DNA of 5,327 nt from assembly GCA_029856445.1 (NCBI GenBank), contig JAHQWY010000263.1, forward strand, positions 1 through 5,327, given 5' to 3'. The notes beneath the pieces are model-generated. The model saw only the letters and a program-made list of their open reading frames with translations. It searched no databases and was not told where the DNA came from. This document shows, piece by piece, positions 1 through 5,327 of the stretch. The translations under genes were made by a program, and so were the position numbers. Each line of letters opens with the position of its first letter. Position 1 is the stretch's first letter. Source of the stretch: Promethearchaeia archaeon. Lineage in GTDB: Archaea > Asgardarchaeota > Lokiarchaeia > Sigyniarchaeales > SOKP01.

Positions 1-453
1 ATTTTGTTTTAAAGAATCTAAGATGTCTGACCACTGAGCGAAGTCTATCGATGGAATATATGAAATCTCGTGTATTGTCTTGTTAATCTTCCTTTCTTCA
101 ATTAAATTTAATCCAATTTCTTTTAACATCTCTTGATTTAAATTTAAATTCTTTAATTTTTCTTGGTTTTTTTCTTTATATTTCTTGATCAAACTCTCCT
201 GAAGACGAAAAAAAATATTAATATTATACTTTGATATTTTTTCCAATATTCCTCCTATTTCACTCATCAAATCTGTAATTTTTTCAACTTGAGATAGGAA
301 AGCTTCATTCGTAAAATTTTGAATTACTGACTGTTTATAGGCTTTCACTTGTTCAGAATCTTCACTTAATTGATATAATTTCGCTTGAAGTACATCTATA
401 GAGGATGTTAGAGATTTAATTTTTTCAAGGTTAAACAATTGGTTTTCTATCAT
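1..453 (-). CDS. Coiled-coil protein, N-terminal part (runs off the window)
   Basis: An open frame of 151 codons starts at an ATG (451-453), has an in-frame TAA just upstream (460-462), and runs off the left edge with no stop, so the C-terminus is missing. The start MIENQLFNLEKIKSLTSSID has Leu/Ile at heptad-like spacing, and most of residues 1-130 look like long charged helices (for example the Lys/Glu-rich stretch 85-122), so a coiled coil is likely. Around residues 130-146 the character changes to a mixed segment containing YIPSIDFAQW, perhaps the start of a folded domain. No catalytic motif, signal peptide or membrane segment is visible. No Shine-Dalgarno precedes the ATG. It lies 39 bases downstream of the AAA ATPase on the same strand, with an 11-base tandem repeat between them. 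Being next to the ATPase suggests a partner or adaptor, but this is inference; the family is not recognised. Confidence 0.8.
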   Translation of the reverse strand, partial: MIENQLFNLEKIKSLTSSIDVLQAKLYQLSEDSEQVKAYKQSVIQNFTNEAFLSQVEKITDLMSEIGGILEKISKYNINIFFRLQESLIKKYKEKNQEKLKNLNLNQEMLKEIGLNLIEERKINKTIHEISYIPSIDFAQWSDILDSLKQN

Positions 454-457
454 AGAT

Positions 458-501
458 GATTAAATTTTGATTAAATTTCTATTATATTTCTATTAAATTT
501 C
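458..501. repeat. Four tandem 11-base units between ATPase and coiled-coil gene
   Basis: Plus-strand units are GATTAAATTTT (458-468), GATTAAATTTC (469-479), TATTATATTTC (480-490) and TATTAAATTTC (491-501). They are consecutive with no spacer and differ from the consensus at one or two positions each. The bases before and after do not continue the pattern. The array covers the TAA stop and the last two codons of the ATPase gene and most of the 39-base gap to the next ATG. A TATAAT match occurs on the coding strand (481-486), 27 bases before that ATG, but no matching -35 element is present. A role as binding site, translation element or promoter is possible but not shown. Confidence 0.75.
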
Positions 502-1551
502 AGGAGGGCTTGGTAAGCTTTTTCTTTCTTCCTTACTAACTTTAGATCTATTCGCAATGATCTTCGTACTACTTAAAATATCTTGTCGTTCCACGTGGGT
601 AGCTGTGCCACCAACTAGTCGTAATGAATTAAAAAATATATCATAAGTAAGTATTTCTGTACTAATAGCCTTCAATAACGCTACTCTCGTTCCTCTTTCA
701 ATATCAGAACCTGAATACCCAACAGTTAGTTTTAGAAGTCCGTCTTTCTTACTTTTTTTGTTAATTTCCTCCCATAAAAGATTATCATCGAATTCTGAAA
801 TTTCTCGACCTAATTTGTTTTCTAATTCTTTTGCAATCGTCTGAATTTCTTTATATTCATTGTTTAAATTGGAAAATATTGAGTTATCAACCCCAATTTT
901 TGCATTCTTTATCTTATTAATAAATGATTCGATAATTTCTTTGCGTAGGTGATAGTTTGGGAAGTCGAATTCAAAATGGAATGTAAAACGGCGCCAAATC
1001 GCAGAATCAAGCTGATGTTGATGATTAGTAGCTCCAAAGATTGCTAATGGGACTCCTTCATAATTAATTCTATCGATTACCTGTAAAAAAGAAATTACTG
1101 CTCTTTTAATTTCTCCAACTTCATGAATATTTGACCTTTCAGAACCTATAGCATCAATTTCATCAAAAAAGAGGACGAAAGCTCCTCTCTCTTTTGAAAT
1201 GTCTGCAGCTAATTCAACAACACCTCTAATGTTTTTTATTGTATCTCCCAACAATGGGGATACAAGCCTATCAGATTCTACAATACAGATTGGTATATTG
1301 TATTTCTTAGCAAATCCCCTTGTTAAAGATGTTTTTCCAGTTCCAGGGGGCCCATATAAAAGCACAGTCAAATTAGGAGTCAGCTTAGTATCTTTTAATT
1401 GTTCAGTAAACTCCTTGTACTTTATTAGAGCTTTGAAAAAATCATCTAACAACTCCTTTTTTGTTTCATTTCCCAAAATATCTTCTACTGATTCTTTAAT
1501 ATCTTCTGAAAGATATACAGCACCATATTTACCAAGACGTTCTTTTATCAC
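493..1551 (-). CDS. AAA+ ATPase, FtsH/SpoVK/Cdc48-like
   Basis: This is a single-domain AAA+ ATPase of 352 residues, expected to use ATP hydrolysis to remodel or unfold a partner protein or complex as a ring oligomer. Visible motifs are Walker A GPPGTGKT (67-74), Walker B VLFFDEID (126-133), sensor 1 Asn in GATNH (173-177), paired arginines R187/R188 at the usual arginine-finger site, and sensor 2 region GYSGSDIERGTR (278-289). The stretch GSER-(x)5-VGEIKRA after Walker B resembles AAA ATPases that occur in pairs with subtilisin-like proteases, though no protease is visible here. The pore-loop aromatic appears replaced by Leu (L100 in SPLLGD). A charged helical insert of about 55 residues (about 216-272) separates the core from sensor 2, and the C-terminus is a short basic tail ending SLPSPPEI. 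The start used is a GTG that overlaps the stop of a 28-codon frame (GTGA) and has no Shine-Dalgarno. The frame stays open upstream to a TGA at 1609-1611 without ATG, GTG or TTG, so the true N-terminus may be longer by frameshift. Activity is well supported; the biological role is not. Confidence 0.93.
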   Translation of the reverse strand: MIKERLGKYGAVYLSEDIKESVEDILGNETKKELLDDFFKALIKYKEFTEQLKDTKLTPNLTVLLYGPPGTGKTSLTRGFAKKYNIPICIVESDRLVSPLLGDTIKNIRGVVELAADISKERGAFVLFFDEIDAIGSERSNIHEVGEIKRAVISFLQVIDRINYEGVPLAIFGATNHQHQLDSAIWRRFTFHFEFDFPNYHLRKEIIESFINKIKNAKIGVDNSIFSNLNNEYKEIQTIAKELENKLGREISEFDDNLLWEEINKKSKKDGLLKLTVGYSGSDIERGTRVALLKAISTEILTYDIFFNSLRLVGGTATHVERQDILSSTKIIANRSKVSKEERKSLPSPPEI

Positions 1552-1634
1552 GTCATCTGTATAAATAAGTGTTTTTTCAATCTCATTATTTTTTTTACTA
1601 ATATTCTTTCAACTCTCTTAAACTTTGTTTTCAT
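1548..1634 (-). CDS. 28-codon linking ORF; leader peptide or frameshifted ATPase start
   Basis: The ATG (1632-1634) overlaps the TGA stop of the upstream gene as ATGA, and its own TGA (1548-1550) overlaps the ATPase GTG start as GTGA. The peptide begins MKTKFKRVERILVKK and is strongly basic. The A8 run at 1589-1596 gives the heptamer A AAA AAA in this frame. A -1 slip there enters the ATPase frame, giving MKTKFKRVERILVKK followed by NNEIEKTLIYTDD and then the ATPase, about 380 residues in all. Three explanations remain: a small translated coupler peptide, a programmed frameshift, or a missing A in the assembled homopolymer with this ATG being the true ATPase start. No Shine-Dalgarno precedes the ATG; the overlap would allow coupling. 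Confidence 0.4.
   Translation of the reverse strand: MKTKFKRVERILVKKIMRLKKHLFIQMT
1589..1596 (-). other. A8 slippery run upstream of the ATPase
   Basis: Eight consecutive A residues on the coding strand, read as gtA AAA AAA ATA in the 28-codon frame. This has the X XXY YYZ form of -1 slippery sites (compare A AAA AAG in bacterial dnaX). A purine-rich GAAAG lies about nine bases upstream, where an internal Shine-Dalgarno stimulator could sit, but it is weak. I see no clear downstream hairpin. The run itself is certain; slippage is inferred. Confidence 0.35.
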
Positions 1635-2929
1635 TCATTATTTTCAAATTTTGTACAAAAAGTGGCGATATCATCAATAAATTCTTTAAGATTATCAATT
1701 TGGGATCCTATAAAATTAAAAATTTCTTTTCGATATTGTATAGAATCTCTAATTTTCATCTTATCTACTCCTATATAATTAGGAAAGCAAATGAGTTTCA
1801 TTAAATAAGGAAGTATCTTCTCATTTGTTTGTAAATCTTTAAAAATTGCATAAAAGATATTCTCATCGGATAATTTCCATTTTAAGATCCCCATATAAAT
1901 TAAAAAAGCAAAATTCATTGAAATCCAATTTACTAATTCTTTTGATAGAAATCCTCTTCTCTGAGATGCAAATGCTAAATAATAAATTATAAGTGTTTCA
2001 TTACTAAATTGAGGTAAAAGCCTCATTGTTCCATCGGATTGTTTAATTTCACGTAGGTAATTATTATCAAGTAAAATCTCAACAAAATCTTCCTGGGGCG
2101 CTAGAAATATTCCATCAATTAACCGTAAGCCTATACGCTCAGCCACTTTTTCTATAGCTTCTTCTTCCGCATTTGCAATTGATTCAATATAAGGCAAAAA
2201 GACATCATTTTTTAAGATCATTGGAATTTCATAATTCTCTTTTTCAGGAAATTCCCCAAAATTAGGATCTAAATTATAAAGAGAGGTCATATTATTAATA
2301 ATTTGATATACTTTTGGAGACATAACTGGAATTTCAAAAAAATCTGGGCTTTCTAATTTTTCTCTATAATAGGTATGTGATTGTAATATATGACGTTGAC
2401 ATTCATAGAAATTTGGTGAATTTTCTAATAATTTCTCATATATAATTTTTAAATTAGCTCCTCTTGGGAATATTTTTTGTTCAATGTATTTTACTAATTG
2501 GTAGAGATAGGTGTTCTCTAAATTAAGTTCGTCAGGGTTAGTAATATGACGTAAAACATTTAATGTATCTACAGATTCATGCAAAAATTCTATAATGTAA
2601 TCTTTAATATCTATTATTGGTATTTTTTCTCTATATTTAATGATAAAATCTTTAATGATTTCATATACATTGGATCTATACATAGCAGAAAATTCTGAAA
2701 GTGCTCTAACTTTACGAATATTTCTTTTTTCTTCCTCTTGACGGATCTTATCTAAAATCTCAGTATCAAGTAGCAGATCTGGATCTAAATCGATAATTAT
2801 TCTTCTTGTTTCTCTTAAAATTGGACGCATATGAGTTATAAATGTTAAATATCGAGGAAAAATATCAGTCCATTTTTCTCTTTTTCTTCCAGGTTTAATA
2901 GTTCGTGTTGACTTTTTTTTATAACTCAT
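1631..2929 (-). CDS. Helical protein of unknown family with basic N-terminus
   Basis: This 432-residue protein is not one I recognise. The first 19 residues are very basic (KKK at 4-6, then R9, K12, R15-K16-R17, K19), which could bind nucleic acid or an acidic partner. The rest reads as mainly helical: residues 55-75 are highly charged, 85-170 are amphipathic, and 255-306 (helix, helix, then a possible strand pair around SDGTMRLLPQF) could be a winged-helix-like unit, at low confidence. A moderately hydrophobic stretch at 335-350 (NFAFLIYMGILKW) is too short and mixed to call a membrane segment. No Walker, HExxH or nuclease motif is seen. The ATG start is supported by AAGGT eight bases upstream. 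Codons 4-6 contain an A8 run, but the frame is continuous. It lies 27 bases after the 382-aa gene, and its TGA overlaps the ATG of the 28-codon frame. Its constant placement before the ATPase in this operon suggests a partner role, which is inference. Confidence 0.9.
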   Translation of the reverse strand: MSYKKKSTRTIKPGRKREKWTDIFPRYLTFITHMRPILRETRRIIIDLDPDLLLDTEILDKIRQEEEKRNIRKVRALSEFSAMYRSNVYEIIKDFIIKYREKIPIIDIKDYIIEFLHESVDTLNVLRHITNPDELNLENTYLYQLVKYIEQKIFPRGANLKIIYEKLLENSPNFYECQRHILQSHTYYREKLESPDFFEIPVMSPKVYQIINNMTSLYNLDPNFGEFPEKENYEIPMILKNDVFLPYIESIANAEEEAIEKVAERIGLRLIDGIFLAPQEDFVEILLDNNYLREIKQSDGTMRLLPQFSNETLIIYYLAFASQRRGFLSKELVNWISMNFAFLIYMGILKWKLSDENIFYAIFKDLQTNEKILPYLMKLICFPNYIGVDKMKIRDSIQYRKEIFNFIGSQIDNLKEFIDDIATFCTKFENNE

Positions 2930-2937
2930 TTTTAAAT

Positions 2938-2942
2938 ACCTT
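2938..2942 (-). promoter_or_regulatory. Ribosome binding site AAGGT for the 432-aa gene
   Basis: AAGGT on the coding strand lies eight bases before the ATG at 2927-2929, inside the 27-base gap. It is one of only two believable Shine-Dalgarno sites in the window, and its form matches the other one (GAAGGT before the zinc-ribbon gene), which supports both starts. Confidence 0.5.
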
Positions 2943-2956
2943 AGGTCTTCCTCATC

Positions 2957-4105
2957 TTATTCTTCTTCATATCCTACTAAAATTTCTGTAAAAATGTTTG
3001 ATATTTCAACAAAGATTGGTATCTCTACTCGACATAAATTCCCTAAGATCCATTTATTTACATCCTTAAGAAGGAATCTTATTTGATTGTGAATTTTTTT
3101 ATTAATTTCAGAATCAACAATTTTTGAGAGCCACAAACCTCCTCCTACTCTATATGCAGTAATTTTAATGAGAGGTTCAAATAAAGGTTCTAAAACCTGT
3201 TTTATCATCCATGATTTTGGAATAACACTCATATTCTCTGTGTTAAAAGTGGGATCGTTTAAAAGTGGATTGGTTTCGTCTATTGATAATTTTGGCATAA
3301 AGCTTAGTAACAAAATTAAGGCAAAAATGGCAGATATGCCATTGATTGTAAAAGAATCCCCAATTTTATCGAGATCATCTCTATGTATGGCAACATTAGC
3401 AAGAAACATGCAGATAAACACGTTTCTATCAAATTCTTCAGAAACATAAGCATATCCAAGATCATCATCAATAATAAGATACTTTTCTTCAAGTATTTTT
3501 ATGATGTCATCGGGGAAAGTGTAAAATGTATATAGTTTTTCCTCACTCCTTCTTATATCTTTTTCAATTAATAATTCTTTTGAAATTAGTCCAAACATAC
3601 TTACTAATTCTTCAAGTTGCTTTTTTATATAATGTCGAGGTTTATTGGGATCTCCAAACATAGCAAAAAATTGATGATCAACGATATGGAAATCATTTCT
3701 TTTACTAAATGCTTCCACCATTCTATCTATTATTGGTCCTTGAGTTCCTGACGCAATTGCTTTTGCTTTTGAAGTTATAAATCCATTTAATAATTCATTT
3801 ATGATGAAATCCTGTTCATGAGTTCTCGATTTCAAAATTTTCTCGAATGCTTCTGAGAAATTTTTGGTATTTGGAAAAAATGCATTTTGAATTTTCTCAT
3901 TTATCGATTTTAAAAAAATATCTCCATTATTTTGAGGAAAATGAAGTCTCATATTGTTTAGTCTTTGAATAAGCGCTTCTTTAGCTCCTGGAATATTTTC
4001 AACATCTCTTTTCTGTAGCTCTTCTATTGCATTTTCAAGTCCATTTTCAAAATCATTTAATAACATTTTCCATGTTGTGTCTTGAGGTTCTGCCACATTT
4101 ATCAC
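2957..4105 (-). CDS. Helical protein of unknown family, possible winged-helix segment
   Basis: This 382-residue protein is not recognised. The N-terminal part (10-135) is charged and helical. Residues about 158-212, a helix (KKQLEELVSMFGLISKELL), a charged turn, a short strand-like YTFYTF, then DDIIKILEEKYLI, have the look of a winged-helix domain, at low confidence. Residues 253-270 (INGISAIFALILLLSF) form a strongly hydrophobic run that could be a buried helix or a single membrane segment; charged residues flank it on both sides. A glycine triplet (GGG, 321-323) follows. The C-terminus ends in EEE. No enzymatic motif is seen. The chosen start is GTG (4103-4105), directly preceded by an in-frame TGA, so no longer frame is possible; a second GTG at codon 4 and an ATG at codon 14 are alternatives, and none has a Shine-Dalgarno. 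It lies 21 bases after the zinc-ribbon gene and 27 bases before the 432-aa gene, so co-transcription is likely. Confidence 0.88.
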   Translation of the reverse strand: MINVAEPQDTTWKMLLNDFENGLENAIEELQKRDVENIPGAKEALIQRLNNMRLHFPQNNGDIFLKSINEKIQNAFFPNTKNFSEAFEKILKSRTHEQDFIINELLNGFITSKAKAIASGTQGPIIDRMVEAFSKRNDFHIVDHQFFAMFGDPNKPRHYIKKQLEELVSMFGLISKELLIEKDIRRSEEKLYTFYTFPDDIIKILEEKYLIIDDDLGYAYVSEEFDRNVFICMFLANVAIHRDDLDKIGDSFTINGISAIFALILLLSFMPKLSIDETNPLLNDPTFNTENMSVIPKSWMIKQVLEPLFEPLIKITAYRVGGGLWLSKIVDSEINKKIHNQIRFLLKDVNKWILGNLCRVEIPIFVEISNIFTEILVGYEEE

Positions 4106-4126
4106 TCAGTTTTTAAAAATAGTTCA

Positions 4127-5089
4127 TTAACTAATATTCCAATTTAATTCTGTTGATATTTTTTCCAAACTGTTAATCAAAGGTTTAATAAGCTTCCGAT
4201 CGTAAATATTTGGAGAAGATAGGCCTTTCTGGGTCTTCCAACCCATTTGAGTGCCTTCCCCCATTTCTCTTTGTCCGTATTTTAAAATATTGCTAAGATC
4301 TCGTACCCACCAATAGAATCTTAGCCATTTTCTATTTGGATTGTCTTTCGAGTAGATAACTGCTAACGCTTTCCACTCACCCATCAACCATTTCACTGTT
4401 ATGCCTCCTACCGGCAAATAAAAATTTATTGGTAAATTTGTATGAAAGTTTAAATCAAGATCTCTTGATGGAATATTAAAAATTGGTTGATTATATCCTT
4501 CTAATATTACTATCTCGCCACAATGTTGACACTCATAGTGGGATTTCATCTTATCCATTTTTTTCCCACATTTTGGACATGTTCTGTTTTCGATAATCCT
4601 ATATTTGATGATCTCTAAATTTTTTTCTTTTTCTAATTGTTCTTCTGATTTAGATCCTTGTTTTCCGTAGGTTCCTTTCCAACCCCAAATATCATCAAAT
4701 GATTCATCAATTTTTTCTAATGATCTAATTGTATTATTAAGTACTTCTTTATCATAAATCTTAAACATGCCTGCATGCTGTAAATTTTTCCACCAAGATA
4801 ATCTAACATATCTTTCCTCTTTCAAATAACCACTATGACAAATTAACGCTGCAAATAATCGATTTTCTGTTTTATTTATTGTTATTCCTTTTTCGCAAAC
4901 TTCATATTGTTTGTTTAGACTTAAATTTTTATGAAAATAGTCTCCATCTTGAAATTCACCCTTCTCTATTTTTGATTTCTCTTCCGCACTTACTTTATCT
5001 TTCTCTTTTACTATTTTCTTACATTGAGGACATTGAAAAATTCCAGCAACTAGAGACTCCATTTCTATATTACATGCAGGACACTTCAA
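4127..5089 (-). CDS. Duplicated zinc-ribbon protein (two ribbon + WW-module halves)
   Basis: This 320-residue protein contains two four-cysteine zinc ribbons: C3-x2-C6 with C20-x2-C23, and C171-x2-C174 with C187-x2-C190. Each is followed by a similar module. In the first half NLSLNKQYEV (55-64), RLFAALI (77-83), RYVRLSWWKNL (93-103) and IYDKEVLNNTIRSLEKI (111-127) match NLPINFYLPV (218-227), WKALAVIY (239-246), KWLRFYWWVRDL (254-265) and IYDRKLIKPLINSLEKI (295-311) in the second. The gene therefore looks like an internal duplication. The second half has a longer Gly/Gln-rich loop (about 270-293), and the halves are joined by a charged linker (about 140-168). Zinc ribbons usually bind nucleic acid or protein, so an adaptor or regulatory role is plausible; no catalytic motif is seen and the module family is not recognised. 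The start is TTG (5087-5089) with GAAGG six bases upstream, and an in-frame TGA (5099-5101) rules out a longer frame. It begins two bases after the upstream stop, indicating tight coupling. Confidence 0.88.
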   Translation of the reverse strand: MKCPACNIEMESLVAGIFQCPQCKKIVKEKDKVSAEEKSKIEKGEFQDGDYFHKNLSLNKQYEVCEKGITINKTENRLFAALICHSGYLKEERYVRLSWWKNLQHAGMFKIYDKEVLNNTIRSLEKIDESFDDIWGWKGTYGKQGSKSEEQLEKEKNLEIIKYRIIENRTCPKCGKKMDKMKSHYECQHCGEIVILEGYNQPIFNIPSRDLDLNFHTNLPINFYLPVGGITVKWLMGEWKALAVIYSKDNPNRKWLRFYWWVRDLSNILKYGQREMGEGTQMGWKTQKGLSSPNIYDRKLIKPLINSLEKISTELNWNIS

Positions 5090-5091
5090 AT

Positions 5092-5325
5092 TTAACCTTC
5101 ACTGCGAGTTATTAATAATCTTTCATAATCTAAATTTAATAATTTTATCTCTTTCTTTGTTAACTTTACAACATCTTTATTTATATTCATAACTTCTTCT
5201 CTAAGGTCTACTAATGATTTCTCTATAAAATCTAAGTTATTATCTTCATTATATGTGATCTGTTCAATAAATTCAAGATATTTAAACTTTTTATCCTTAC
5301 CCGAATAAATCTTCTTTAAATCATT
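5092..5325 (-). CDS. C-terminal end of a charged helical protein (runs in from right edge)
   Basis: An open frame of 77 codons enters from the right edge and ends at TAA (5092-5094); the other two frames on this strand are closed near the edge. The residues visible are rich in Lys, Glu, Asp, Leu and Ile, for example LVDLREEVMNINKDVVKLTK (39-58), consistent with a C-terminal helix or coiled coil. The last residues are LLITRSEG. No family can be assigned from this fragment. The final codons carry the GAAGG that serves the next gene, which starts only two bases after this stop, so the two are almost certainly translated from one mRNA. The N-terminal portion and start lie outside the window. Confidence 0.75.
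   Translation of the reverse strand, partial: NDLKKIYSGKDKKFKYLEFIEQITYNEDNNLDFIEKSLVDLREEVMNINKDVVKLTKKEIKLLNLDYERLLITRSEG
5096..5100 (-). promoter_or_regulatory. Ribosome binding site GAAGG that decides the TTG start
   Basis: GAAGG on the coding strand ends six bases before the TTG at 5087-5089 and lies within the last codons of the upstream gene. It is the main reason to accept TTG as the start of the zinc-ribbon gene; starting there also keeps the first cysteine pair (C3, C6) of the first ribbon, which a later start at the ATG of codon 10 would lose. Confidence 0.6.
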
Positions 5326-5327
5326 GA

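Noticed and set aside
502..507. AGGAGG on the plus strand, looking like a strong ribosome site
   Set aside because: It is the complement of Pro codons at the end of the ATPase, and no plus-strand start codon and frame follow.
493..1551. ATPase as a Vps4/ESCRT-type protein with the coiled-coil gene as an ESCRT-III-like partner
   Set aside because: There is no MIT domain, the N-terminus is short, and the coiled-coil fragment shows no ESCRT-III signature; adjacency alone is not enough.
1199..1564. Plus-strand open frame of 121 codons
   Set aside because: It lies antisense inside the AAA ATPase, whose motifs prove the minus-strand frame.
1631..2929. Possible HExxH metalloprotease in the 432-aa protein (HESVD, residues 117-121)
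   Set aside because: The second histidine is missing, so it is not a zinc-protease motif.
3168..3449. Plus-strand open frame of 93 codons
   Set aside because: It is antisense to the 382-aa gene, with no ribosome site and a composition expected from the shadow of an AT-rich gene.
4113..4127. TAATG overlap at the end of the zinc-ribbon gene opening a tiny frame
   Set aside because: The frame is only four codons and cannot slip into the 382-aa frame, which has a TGA directly before its GTG.
4879..5115. Plus-strand open frame of 78 codons with a hydrophobic look
   Set aside because: It is antisense to the zinc-ribbon gene; the Leu/Phe richness is the complement of Lys/Glu codons on the coding strand.

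Overview
The window is AT-rich throughout (by eye around 70% AT) and is coded entirely on the minus strand. It holds six protein genes: four complete and one cut off at each edge. Transcription order runs from high to low coordinates: (1) C-terminal end of a charged helical protein (5092-5325); (2) a 320-aa protein made of two copies of a zinc-ribbon plus WW-containing module (4127-5089); (3) a 382-aa mostly helical protein (2957-4105); (4) a 432-aa helical protein with a very basic N-terminus (1631-2929); (5) a 352-aa AAA+ ATPase (493-1551); (6) the N-terminal 151 residues of a coiled-coil protein (1-453). Gaps between genes are 2, 21, 27, 79 and 39 bases, no convincing terminator or strong promoter lies between them, and no stretch over 300 bases is non-coding. 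The simplest reading is one operon that extends beyond both edges.

The organism cannot be named. The pattern (AT-rich, heavy use of ATA for Ile and AGA for Arg, mixed ATG/GTG/TTG starts, few and weak Shine-Dalgarno sites of AAGG type) fits an AT-rich archaeon or an AT-rich bacterium such as a Firmicute. There are no RNA genes, transposases, phage structural genes or CRISPR repeats.

Only the ATPase can be placed in a family: Walker A, Walker B, sensor 1, paired arginines and sensor 2 are all present, and it resembles the prokaryotic AAA ATPases of the FtsH/SpoVK/Cdc48-like group, some of which are paired with subtilisin-like proteases. No protease or nuclease is recognisable among the visible neighbours. 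The working model, which is inference, is an ATP-driven remodelling complex: the ATPase as motor, the two large helical proteins and the coiled-coil proteins as partners or adaptors, and the duplicated zinc-ribbon protein as a nucleic-acid- or protein-binding part. That would suit an accessory system (defence, conflict or maintenance) not obviously matching a known type.

Two non-coding signals stand out. The junction before the ATPase holds a 28-codon open frame that overlaps the upstream stop as ATGA and the ATPase GTG start as GTGA, with an A8 run where a -1 slip would join it to the ATPase. The junction after the ATPase is a tandem array of four 11-base units covering the stop codon and nearly the whole intergenic gap.
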